DNA of 64,000 nt from Amblyornis subalaris (taxonomy: Eukaryota; Chordata; Aves; Passeriformes; Ptilonorhynchidae), in contig JACAXG010000070.1 of assembly GCA_018881555.1 (NCBI GenBank), positions 682,001-746,000 on the forward strand, read 5' to 3'. This document shows, in pieces, positions 38,501-61,840 of this stretch. Each line of letters begins with the position of its first letter. Position 1 is the stretch's first letter. The position numbers and the translations under genes are program-made. The notes below the pieces were generated by a model. It was not told where the DNA came from. It ran no database searches and saw nothing but the letters and a program-made list of their open reading frames with translations.

Positions 38501-41500
38501 ACCCCATTCAATCTTCAGATTGTGTTTCACCTGTATGCACAGGTTCACCTGGTCTTGTAGGGATTCCCATATTTGAACACATTTTGACTGGGCTAAAAAA
38601 ATTATACTGTCAACTTTGAACAAATGCTGAGAGGATGGCTGGATTGGGCTTCTCAGCAAGGGAGCTCTAAGTATCTCATCCAAGTGTGGGTTCAAGTCCT
38701 GTTCCCAGTCAGTACTGTTCAGGCCCAACGAAGGGCAACATTGCCCAGCACAGCCCAGAGCTGGTGGCCTGAGCCCAGCTCCCCACAAGGGACAGGAAGA
38801 CAATTGAAGCTTTGTGTTTCAGAAACACAGACTTTGGGGTTCACCCAGAACTTGTTCACCTCAGCAGGGAAAACACTTAGTTCTCAGCACTGATTTCAGG
38901 ACGGTGCCTATGTAGGGAGGCCTAGCCTGCAGTCTTGCTTGTTGAAGGGAGAGGGTTGGGGACACTCCTCCATGGGCTGCTCTGATGCTCCCACTTCAGG
39001 AGCCTGCAGAATCTGAAGGGGGTACGAAGCATCTCTAAAATGCAGACAGTATTGCACTGCCAGGAAAAGGACGGAAGTGGGAGCTTGAGCCTCATGGAAA
39101 CACAGTCCTCTCTTTCTAACAATTTCACAAGATGTGTCTTCATGCTGTGTAGGAAACATCCCAGCAGCAATTGACAGGGAGAATTTCAATCAGAAATCCA
39201 TCTCCTGTAAGGACTGCTTTGGGGGCCAAACAGAGAGAGCAACCTGCAATCTACTTCGTATTGCTGAGCAATAATGGAGCCAGGTGAGATGGAAAGCAGA
39301 TGGAAAGAAAGTGAATAGGGCTCCAGTCACTGGGGAGAGTGGAAACAATCAGAGCACTGACTACCACAATACAGGCTGATGCTGCTTCAACCAGGTCTGC
39401 AATAATCAGAGCCCCAGCTCTCTCTCCCCTCTAAATTTGCCTCATGACATTCAAACAGTAAGCAAACTCCTGACCACAGACTAGATTTAAAACCACTTTG
39501 TCTGCAGCTTATCTCAACAAATGAAAGGCCAGGAGCTGGTCTGAGTGCATGACTCCACTCTGTTCTGCCTCCAGGCAGCTTGTGCACAGCTGCTCTGACT
39601 CTCCCTGCAAGATTAGCACCTGGTGTACTCACAACCTGACGGATAAGGTGCTGTCTGACCATTGCTCTGTGTAGTGCCTAAACCAGAGACACAGCAAGCT
39701 GGTCAGGCTGTTGCTGCCAGCTGCTGAGGGGGAAATGAAGGGAACATCTGCAGGGCATTTAGGAAGGAGAGCAACAAGTGGGTCACCATGCACATCCCAC
39801 CCCTTCTCACCAGGTGGAAATACCAAGCCTACTTGTCCCACGCTCTCCCTTTCTGGACTGGCCTTGGCTCTGCCACTCACTCCTGCCTGCATGCCAGGAT
39901 TTGGCTGGCTCTGCCTTGTCACCTCCACCAGCTGTCTACCCTACAGGGAAGCCCAAAGCTGCCTCTCAGCAAGTCAACCAGNGACAGAATCACCCAGCCA
40001 GCTCCAAAAACTGCCTGGCAGACAGACTCTTGCCCTGGAATGAAGCCCAAAGGACACAGCAGTCAATGCAGGGCAGCAAAGCCCAGCTACCACCTGACTT
40101 TCTCAGGCTGTCAAAGTAGAGGAAGCACTTTTTTGATAATCTCTGCACTAAATGGAAACCTTCTGAAACTGATTTTATTCTCCAGATCATCGCCCCAGTA
40201 GGTACAAGGTTCAAAAGGACAACATGGAGGTAACACAAACCATGGCTAGGTTGAGGAAAGGCTGAAACGTAGGAATGGCTTCTTAGTGCCCAGAAGGATT
40301 TCTGGCCAAAACAGAAGGAACCCAGGCCAGCTTAAGGCCCTGGAGTATCCTATGAGGAGAGGAGCAGCATCCTGCTTTCCTCACTATGTGCTTTTCATTC
40401 TCCTTCCCCATCAGGCACAGTGCTTGCCATGGGGTCCTCCTGAAGCCAGGGGACTGGCCAGACTGGACTTCCCATCTGCCCCAGAGCTTCTGTTCTTCCT
40501 GAAGAACTTTGGGAGGCCACAGACACCTCTGTGAAGGGAAGCAAAAGGGACTGCAAAATCTCAGAAACTTTTACATAACTGGGAAACCATTTCCCAGGAA
40601 GATGTTTTTGTGCCATCTTTTTATATTTCAAGCCCGTTCCTGATCTCTTATCTCTTTTTTCTCCTCCAGACTAGCAGCAGCAGTGTACTTAGCCTGGTAA
40701 ATAATGCATACTGCTCTCGCTGCTATGCAGACAGACAAAGGCAGGTAGTGTATCAAAGAATAAAATTGTACAGCGAATTGCAGTGTAATAGCTGTAATTN
40801 AGTGCCCTGTGGGCGATCCGGAGATTCAGAAAGTATCAGAGACCCATGCTCTGCACTGACTGACAAGGTGACTAGAGATACAGCACAGTGTTTGACCTTT
40901 GGATTGTTTCCAACCTAAGCAGAGCCATAAAAAATTCAGGAGACCATGCTGTCTCCCAGCAAAATGGTTTGTGGGGTGGATAAATAGATGGATTTTGTGT
41001 GAACACACACACAGGATATTTATGTGGGTGCACAGAGATAATTAAAGAAACACTGATCAAGACCCAGACTACTTATATAACAGAAATGGCTGGGGAAGCT
41101 GGGAGCGTATCTGAGTTGGTTTTTATTGTCTGCTTGCAAGAACGAGGGGAAGTCTTCATTAGGGCGCCAGCTGGATCCCAGCTCAGGAAATCTCAATTGA
41201 TTTCACATGCAGGCTAGCAGCTAATGATGTGTGCATGTGTCTGTCTGATTTTAGCNCTTTGGTCATCTCAGACTTGGGGGCATTCATATTCCTTGCCAGG
41301 TTCCCATTTCTGGAGCATTTATCTCCACCAATCACACAGTAGTCATTTGAGAAAGCAGAAACGATAGCATGAGAAATAACGCTATTTTCAGACTCCCTAC
41401 TAGCCTCCTGATCACAGGCAGTGAGCCGCACGTTCCCTTGGAACTCGGCAAAGACCTGGAAGGATCTAATCACTCTCCTTCTACCTAAACAAGACCAGAC

Positions 41501-44500
41501 CATGCAGAGATGCACAGGGCTGTCACCTCCTATTTGTAGACATCTTCATGTAGGAGCAAACTCCTTTATTCTCCCTCCTCAGGGAGCCCCGAGCACCCCT
41601 GTCCTTACAACCTTCTCTCCCATTACCCCAGGGAAAACAAGACACAAAGCATCAGCCATGTTCTCCTAGGAGTACAGGGGCCTGATGACCACCAGGATGA
41701 ACAAGAGGGGCTTTGAAGCAAGAAGGTGACTGGGAAGGACAGTGCTTAGCATAAATATTAGGCACTTTCTTTTCAAAGAGCATCTCACTGTCCAGAAAAC
41801 CACAGGACACATTAGAGGGCAAGTCCCTCACTGTCCCTGCAGACGAGGATGGACTCAGTCTGACTGCACAGCAAGGTGTATGAGCCAGGGAATACATGGC
41901 TGTCCTCTCTCATAACAAGTGACAGCTCTGTTTGGATCAGCCACGGCATTCAGCAGTCTGTCTGCCACGTGACAGGCCTGCAGAAGAGACAATGGGAGAA
42001 GAGGTACAGATTTGGTTTCTCCTGCCTTTGTCAGCAAGGCTACAGAATCCCTGAGCACTTCACTACTCTAACAGCACCTGGAACCTTGTAAAACAAATTC
42101 CCGATGGGATCTGGATAGAAAACATGGTGCTTTTGACAAACAGCAGATGGGGTTCAGCTTCCTCGTGCCTTTTACAGCACTATAAACTGAAACTGGAGGT
42201 CTTAATGCCCCTGGGACAAGGAGATGGGGGAATGCCACACATAAATTGAGTGAAAAAGTCAAGATGGAAACAGAAGAGAATTTGCCACTGGCCCGTTGTC
42301 TCCTAACAGCCAAGCAAGGCGAAAATGGGGTGACAAGGGCAGGAATGGAGACTGTGTTCACCAGATGACTGAGCTAGAAACAAGACACCCAGCACAGGAC
42401 AAGAAATGCAGTGTGTGAGCTCTGCATCACCAGGCCAAACTCACCACTCTAAATCTCTGCAGCCTATTTGCCAAATAAGTACTTTTTGGCTCCCTGGAGC
42501 CTATTCAAGGGGATAAATCTTCAAGAAAGGGCTCAGGTTCTGAACACACCTGAGGGACCCCAAGTTAAAAACATTTCTGTAAAGCCAGTCACCCAGTTTT
42601 GNACTGGCAGGAAAGCCCAGGGGGTCTCCTCAAGAGACTCTCCAAGACCCCACAAGCAGGTCAGAAGCAAACTTATCCAGGGGAATTCTGATGGCCACGT
42701 TTTCTCTCCCCTGATACTTGCCAAATGTTAAAAGCAGGGCATGCTGTTCTACTCCATCTGTGCCATGCCCTGATTCAGAAATACACAGCTCTCCATGACT
42801 TCCCCAGAAACCAGCAGGACCCTGTACTGCCTCTGCATCACGCCGCCCGTCTCTGTGATGGATGCACCTCTGCTGAGTGCAGAATAAAGTCAGCCACAGG
42901 GTTGTGGCCCCAATAACACAGCACTTCATAAAGCTGCTTGGGTCTCTCTCTCTGTTCTCAGATATTTATAAGGGACTCATCCCNACAATATATCTGACCA
43001 CTTCACACTCAAACAGATATTTTTTCTTGTAACTGCGCTCTTATCCTTGCTCAATAGATAGAAACCATGCCCACACAATTTCTTAGATCCTCAAGATGAT
43101 GCAGTGTGGTTTTGGGAGAACAGAAATACTTCCATAAAGCACAGAACATAAATGACTGGGACAGGCCCAAAAAAATGCCTCCAAACTGGCACCCGGCATA
43201 AGAAAACTTGGGCTGACGTGTGCTGGGAGAACGGGCAGAGACTAAAGCAGAGGGGAATCTCCAATTTCAGTAATTCATTTGGGCAAATCTGTACCTCTGC
43301 TTCCAGGTTTGCAGAGTGAGACACATCCACTGGACCCATGGATCCCTCTTAGATCGTATCTCTAAAAGCCATTGCTCCAGTTCTCCTGCTTCCTCCACAT
43401 TAACACAGCATGATTTGGAGTTCAGCTTCATTCAGCATCAAAGCGAGATCTGTGATTACACGCTGTGCCTGGCTCTGTGAAAAGCAGGACTCCATCTGTT
43501 CCCACCACAATCANTGCAGTGCATGGACAGACGTGATCTTGCATGAGGCACGCAATCCTCAGAGCCCCTCATGTTTGACCGAGTTGCGTACGACACAGGC
43601 TTTCATCCAAACAGAATCTATGGATGAGGCAGGCATTAGCCTTTACTACAGAATCCCTTCTTGGACCAACTCTGCATTTCACCGATGCCAGTTTTGTCTC
43701 CGGGTAGGTTGTTTTGATTAATTTCATTTAATTAATTCTATAATCTCAAGCTGTTCCCAGAATCTGTGTGAAGCCCATCAAGGTGGAAGCAGAGAACATG
43801 ATGCACGCAAACTGAAGATGCAGTCCATTGGATTCTCAATATTTATCTTCCCAGAGGAAAAAAACACCCCACCCTACAGGAACATTTTTCAGACTGAAAT
43901 CTGACAGTGCTTTTTGTTGCTCTTCTGCTCCCTGGCGGCATTTAATTCTGCAATTTTCCTCGATAGGGGCAGACATGTCTGCACTGGAATTTGTGTCCCC
44001 TGGTCATCATTGCAAAGATGCAATTTCATCCCTGCTTATAGAGCCTGGGGATAACGCAGGGAACTTATATGTTGGTCCTACAAGAGGGAAGTGGTGGAAT
44101 GATAAAACTTCGTAGCCCAGTTCTAGCTCACAGCACCTCTCACCTTGCTGTCTGCCTCATCTGCACTTAGTTTTTGTTTCCCCCAGGAGGTGAACACACA
44201 ACCTCTGCCCCAGAGAAATTTTCTATTTATTCCTATGTGTTAGGAGTCATCATGCCCCAAGGATTCCCCATTCCTGGCTGCCCTCAGCAGCAAGATGCTT
44301 CCTCCCATTTCTTCCCAGGTGCAAGTATACAGATGGAGGCAGACTCACCTCTGCCTGCTCTCACCTCTGCTTTTCCCTGCAGAGAGGCATCTCCATTGAC
44401 ATAGCACAGTGATTTCCTTCCTTCTGTGATCCCAGTGACCAGCTGCATGTGGTACAGCAGGGCTGGGAGGGGAGAGGAGACATGGCATTGGGCTAGAGCT

Positions 44501-44644
44501 GGACACTCACTATGCTGGGGAAACCTGTTCTCTGAAGGTCCCTGGAAGGTCCCCTCCTGTCTCATGGTCCATTAAGACATTGCCTGACAAGCTGGGGAAG
44601 GGCTGCTCCCCATGGTATAGCCAACAATAAGAGGTCAGGCCCCT

Positions 44645-44740
44645 GATTCAGTGCTAGCCCAGCTACTTACTTGCTGTGGAAATCGGGCCAGATACTGCCT
44701 CACATCCATAAAGTGAGATGTCTGGCCTCAGCTTCTTCTC
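44645..44740 (+). mobile_element. Possible MIR-like fragment (weak)
   Basis: CAGCTACTTACTTGCTGTGG, then CTGCCTCACATCCATAAAGT resembles MIR forward sequence (CTTACTAGCTGTG... CCTCA.CTGTAAA). It is short and diverged. Confidence 0.35.
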
Positions 44741-45104
44741 AGACTTGTCAGAGGACTGATTCATTTGTGCTTACAAAGCACAGTGAATCTTGCAGATGGA
44801 GAAGGCAAAAAGAGGTGGGAAGGTAGTAAATCAGGAGTGCCCAGGAACACTCTCCCAGACACATCCTGTAAACTAGCACAAAATGGCTCACATCCATATT
44901 ATTAAACTCTCTTCACCTCTGAAACCGTGACCTCATGAAAAAGCCCATTGGAAATGGTCCTCTGCCTATAACTCCCAAATCATGCCTGGAAATTCTCTGG
45001 GACAGCCCTAGCAGGAGCAAATCAAACCATGCCAGGGGTATGCTGACACTTAAATCTGATGATTGAGTTTGTATTCTAGGAACGTTTCCTGATGTTGCTT
45101 AATT

Positions 45105-45140
45105 TACTAGTAAAGACTTAATTACTAGTGAAGACTTAAT
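45105..45140. repeat. Tandem duplication of an 18-bp unit
   Basis: Two adjacent copies of TACTAGTAAAGACTTAAT differ at one base, in AT-rich intergenic DNA. Confidence 0.93.
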
Positions 45141-45559
45141 GTCTGTTCTATTAAATTACCCTCAAAGTCAGCACTGCCCTGATAAAAATCAGCAAGCNTC
45201 CCTAAACCTTCCTGAAAACTTTGATTCCTCAGCCCCCAGTCACTACCTCCCCATCTCCTCAATAAATGTGAAAAAGTTATTAAATAATCAATTTGTTATC
45301 ACTTGAAGATAATCAAGTAATACAAAAAAGCCAAGAACAAACCACATAAACTGTTTAACTTTCTTTGTCACAGTAACTGGAATAGTGGAGAGCGCAAGTC
45401 CAGCAATGCAGGCTATCCTGGTGCGTAGTAAGGCTTTTCAAACAATCCTGTATGATATTTGTCAGGGGTATGTGCTCTGAAACCAGTTATNAGTAGTTTG
45501 CCATCAGACCAGGAGGACTTACAGAGAACAGATCTATCAACTGGTTTCCCCAGTGACNT

Positions 45560-46180
45560 GGATAATCAAAAAAAGTATGTTTATAAAATGCATAGTTGGC
45601 CCCAAGTCTGGAAGACCATGCAAGACTGAAGGCACAATAGGAAAAAAAAAGATTTTAACAAATTGAAGAAATAGTTCACAATCAGCCTGCTAAAATGTCA
45701 TAAAACTGGTACAAAACACTGAACTGAGAAGGGGAAGAAATTAAATGCACCTGTAAAGAAATGAGGAACACCCACCTAGACCTCAGCACTGAGGAAACAT
45801 ATTGAGGAGTTACAGGACTGTGAACCAAATATGAATTGCCTTTTTGAAGGTATTGCACTAAGAGACAAATTTCCTTCTTGGCTGCATTACCGGAGTACAC
45901 TGCCTGTAAGACAAAGTAAATTTTTGCTTTCTCAATAGCCCCAAGTTAGAGAGGATTAGTCTAGGTTTGGACTGGAGAAAGAGGTGCAAAATGCATAGGG
46001 TTGAAAGAAGAGGATTGAGTCTAGCACGGGAAAACAGAAGAGGAAATATGATAAGGAACCTCAAATATATAAGGTTCTTAGAAGAAAAATACCNATCAAT
46101 TGCTCCCATGTGTGCTGAGAATAGGTCAAAATGCAACAAGCTCAATTATGTTACAAAGAGGAGGCAAACCTTCCCAGCTA
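45560..46180 (+). mobile_element. Ancient L3-type CR1 fragment, about 620 bp
   Basis: The match runs in order. It goes from a TTTTAACAAATTGAAGAAAT block (dL.KLE.W-like), through GGGGAAGAAATTAAATGCAC, to GGTTGAAAGAAGAGGATTGA, ACAGAAGAGGAAATATGATA and ACCTCAAATATATAAGGTTC. This is the RT to C-terminal region of old CR1/L3. No frame is intact. It is the longest LINE remnant in the window. Confidence 0.7.
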
Positions 46181-48149
46181 TCAGTCAATGAGCAGTGTAA
46201 CAGGTACTGAGGAGGTGGCAGAACCCCTCCACCAGGTAAGGCAAACACCAGCTTGGGTGGCGTTGGGTACCTGATCCTGCCCCTGGGCACGTCGGTACAG
46301 TGTCTTCTGAATGTTCCTTTAAGACTGACAGTTGTGTATTTTTAGTTTCTAACACCCCTTTGTCACTCATTTTGGCTGCAAGGATGCAGTAGGGACAGCC
46401 TAATCAGAGACCCTGAGCAGGGTCTCACCAGGACCGTATCCAGTCTCATTACTGAATATGTTATTTCGTGTTCACCTGCACGTCATCATGTCCTGTGCCC
46501 TCNTCTTACAGGATTTCTGTTAGATCATCCCAGTCCAGAGCTTACTAAAAACTATTCCATTCTTTTCCTCCTACCCTTCCGGCAGGAGGTGTATTCCATG
46601 ATTGCTCTCAAAGCTGAAAACTTTTGATTTCCAGCTTAGATACGCATGTTGACAGCAACTGCTTGATATGGAGTAGTTCGAATTCATNCTCATGTCCATG
46701 GATATTCTAAAACACAGAAGTTGATGTCATTGAATGTGAAAAACTTCCAGAGCTGTTCTTCAGGTTTCAAGAAGGAAAATATTATAAATTTGCAGAGGAA
46801 AAGGAGCAGTTTTCTTTTCTTGCATTAGCATGTAGCTGACATGAATGACATTACACAGGAAATGAAGATGTAACAGGGAAGGATGAAGAGAAGGTGTCAG
46901 CTGAGGGCAGAACTAGGAGACCCAAGATCAGGTAATAGGCATAATGAGGTTCCCAGCTTGACGGATTCAGGAGTGCCAGGAGGAGTAATATGTGAATTGA
47001 AAACTGCTGCTTGCAATAGTGGGAATGGTGGCTTGCTTGTGAGGGAGGAACCAGTTCCCCTTTTCTGTCTTCCCAAAAGATGTGACAACAAAGGTCACAG
47101 TCATCTGCCCACAAAATGGTGTATGTTTGTCTCTCTGTGGAGAAGTGTATGTGAGAATTGACAGTGCTNCCCTGAATCAATACTCACCTTTGTAAAGGAG
47201 AAAATGCCTTCTGCTGAGCTGATGGCTATTTCAGCCCATTGCAAACCATAACAGATGGCTTTCTTCAAACCTCTATGCATTTTTAGATTGTATTTACACT
47301 CACTAATCAAGTCTTCTGTCTAAGAGGAAAAAATAACATTCTCCTGCTTTTTCATTTTCTCCCTCCTCCTGATGCTGTGCTTCCCCAGGACTGCTGGCTG
47401 GATCCTACTCAGCTTCTTTATTGCCTTCTGACTGAGCTGCTTCTGCTTGGAAAGCAGTTATCTCTCAGTGTTTCACCTTGGAGGTGGGAGTTCTGGCTCC
47501 TTTGGGTTCAGGAGTATAGGCTCTGTAACACAGAGTCAAGTACCACATTGGGAAGCAGAAAAGAGTACAGCTGTCCCTCATTTTAGCCAGACATAAAATG
47601 AGAGTGATGCTGTTACCAACACATACTACCTCACATAGTAAAAATGGGGGGTGGGAGGGTGTGTGTTTGAAAGAAAAATGAAACACACTAATTAGGTATC
47701 AGTATTATCACTCCTTCTATGACAGGCATCCACACTCCTGCCATTCTAGCAAAATTTCAATCAACAGAGGGTATTTAGTCAAAATGAAAATTCAGTCTGT
47801 GTGTCTAATAAATGCTGCTGCTGCCCAGCCTTCCATTTTTTTTGCCAGCAAATAGCTCTGCTGCTCTCTGTCATGTAGCAGCCATGTCCTACCCTGAAGA
47901 CAGATGCACTTCAGTGCTGTTTCTTGCTTCTTTTTTTGCCTTTTTTTTTTTTAGTACAAGATAGCAGTGTCCCATGAAAAGCTTTCTTGGGTCAGAACAA
48001 GAGCTGCCATGCATATGTAACATCGTGATTAGCATCTTGCAGTGAACTGGCTGGCATGCACTAAGTGCAGGTAGATCACACAGCCGGCTTTTCCTCAGCT
48101 GCTTTAGCATAAAGCTTGTGTTTGGGTAGGAAGCCAAAGGACAATCTGA
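46181..48149. other. Intergenic, upstream of CCDC167
   Basis: It is AT-rich with a T-tract near 47942-47953. No exon or recognisable repeat is seen before the CR1 copy at 48150. Confidence 0.65.
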
Positions 48150-48400
48150 ATAACAGAATTACAGAACCAGCTGGAAAAGACTTGAGAGATCATCGAGCTC
48201 AACCTGTGATGGAATACCACGTCGACTAGACTAGGACACCGAGTGTCCAGCCTTTCCTTAAACACCTCCGGGGACGGTGACTCTACCAGCTCCTTGGGCA
48301 GCCCGTTTCGATGTTTAGTAACCCTTTCAGTGAAGAAATTTCTCCTGATGTCCACAAAAAAATTCTCAGCGATCCTAACACGCAGCAAAGCAGCATTCCT
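48150..48400 (-). mobile_element. CR1 LINE 3' fragment
   Basis: Read on the - strand, the translation contains RRNFFTERVTKHRNGLP and then ESPSPEVFKERLD, the typical C-terminus of CR1 ORF2. The 3' UTR ends in degenerate octamer repeats near 48150-48165. It is 5'-truncated, as nearly all CR1 copies are. It ends about 80 bp before the CpG island starts. Confidence 0.88.
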
Positions 48401-48835
48401 GGTATTGCCTTGTTTCCGAAGCTGCCTTTCTTCCTGGGTGATCCCGGAACACAAGCACAAAAGCTGGGCTGGAGTGGCCAGGAACGCGCCGTCTACTCTT
48501 ACGGGAGAACCAGCTGATCACTTCGGATCTGCCCGGACAGACAGGACCCGAGGGAGCCGGGGACCCAGAGGGGTGGAGACGCAGGACCAGGCAGGACCAA
48601 GAAGTCCCCCTCAGCTTTCCAGCCTCCTGGTCCTGCCCTAACCATCCCTCATCCGCTACCACTGGAGCGAGCGGAGCAAGCTGCGGTCAGCAGCAGCGGC
48701 ACAGCGCAGGAGGCACCGCTCTGGCGGCCGCTCGCCCTTCGCTGTATCCGAGCCACGCCGAGAGGGCTCACAGGCCCACACCCAAAGCCGCCAGCCCGTG
48801 GCTCCAACGGAGCGAGCTGTCAGCAAAGCCCTCCC

Positions 48836-48844
48836 CAAGATGGC
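48836..48844 (+). promoter_or_regulatory. YY1-type site
   Basis: CAAGATGGC matches the YY1 core found in many CpG-island 5' UTRs just downstream of transcription starts. It also contains an ATG (48840) in frame with the CCDC167 start. Confidence 0.5.
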
Positions 48845-48890
48845 ACCCGCCCGCCCCACAGTGGCCCCGCACCAAGGCGGAGGCGGCCCC

Positions 48891-48902
48891 TGCGCATGCG
48901 CG
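48891..48902 (+). promoter_or_regulatory. NRF1-type site
   Basis: TGCGCATGCGCG is a perfect palindromic NRF1 consensus, ending 18 bp before the ATG at 48921. NRF1 sites usually lie within about 50 bp of the transcription start. This suggests a short 5' UTR and expression linked to growth or mitochondrial programmes. The site is seen directly; the binding is inferred. Confidence 0.7.
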
Positions 48903-48920
48903 GCCGGACGGGGCCGGACC

Positions 48921-61003
<12,083 letters not shown>

Positions 61004-61775
61004 TTGCAACTCAAGAATTCTCCTTGCTGACCAAGTTACTCTCCTGGAAGGAGCTCTTTCTCCTCTCACCATTGTGCCTCCCCAAAGGGTGAGGATCAGC
61101 ATTTCAAATTACTGTTCTTGTTTATTGTCTCCAAGCCTTGTTCTAGGGAAGATTTTTCTCTGCAAATTGAGGAGGACAGGAGACAAACCAGAAATCCCAG
61201 CACACTTGCGTTTTGAAATCAGGTCAAGCAGAGCTCAAGGTGGTGCTGTCTTACCCAAAACACAGTCAAGACCATCCAGCCTGATCCAGGAAGGCAGTAC
61301 ATTCTCCCTTTTGAAGAAGACNTTTGTGATTGCAGACAGGGGCTTTCTGCCCAGCCCAGGTGGAATACACGCCACCTTCTTGGCTCCTGTGACACATTCA
61401 TAAACTGAAGGGATACGAAGCTCTTGATTCAAAGGGTAATCTTTAGGTATTGCAACTTTAGGTATTGCGATTTTATATGTTCCCAGAGCTGAGCTGAGTT
61501 CCCTCCTCCACCATGACTTACAGGACCAAAGGAATCCTACTTCCACAAAAGCAGATGGGATGTAGGTATCTCTGCAAGCAAGTAGCATCCAAATTGAGAT
61601 CTGGGTGCTTGGGGTGTGAGAAGATCTGCCTGCCTCTCCAGTGAGTGCATCAGAGCGTGGTAACCATTTTGTGCCTTTGAGAATCAGCACTTGCAGAAGA
61701 CATTTACTATCAACTCCCAGAGATGGAAGTGTTTCTGTAGGGCTTTAAATAAACTAATTTGACATTTTAATTTCT
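61004..61775 (+). other. CCDC167: CCDC167 3' UTR (approximate)
   Basis: This is the non-coding stretch from the stop codon to just beyond the first good AATAAA. No further intron is needed. The cleavage site is inferred to lie 10-25 bp past the signal at 61748. The end point is approximate. Confidence 0.65.
61748..61753 (+). terminator. Poly(A) signal AATAAA of CCDC167
   Basis: This is a canonical AATAAA, 745 bp after the stop codon. A T-rich stretch and then a C-rich tract follow it. It is the first canonical signal I found on the + strand after the coding sequence. Confidence 0.7.
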
Positions 61776-61785
61776 TGGTCTCCTT

Positions 61786-61805
61786 CCCCCCCCCCCGCCC
61801 CCCCC
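61786..61805. repeat. Poly-C tract between two poly(A) signals
   Basis: It is twenty bases of C with one G. It lies between AATAAA (+, 61748) and AATAAA (-, 61835). Confidence 0.95.
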
Positions 61806-61834
61806 AACATTTTGTCCTGTTTCTCAGCCACTGC

Positions 61835-61840
61835 TTTATT
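61835..61840 (-). terminator. Opposite-strand AATAAA (possible end of a convergent gene)
   Basis: TTTATT on the + strand reads AATAAA on the - strand. On the - strand a long G-rich run lies 30-50 bp downstream, as downstream poly(A) elements often do. In human, CMTR1 lies tail-to-tail with CCDC167, so a convergent gene is expected, but no coding exon of it is recognisable here. Confidence 0.35.

Larger units (their letters stand above)
31391..45559. other. Intergenic, no gene seen
   Basis: This is 14 kb with only a short CR1-like piece (32885), a weak MIR-like piece (44645), an AC run and the tandem 18-mer at 45105. The two longest frames (35098-35676 and 36364-36939, both +) have compositions typical of chance and no family signature. 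Confidence 0.6.
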
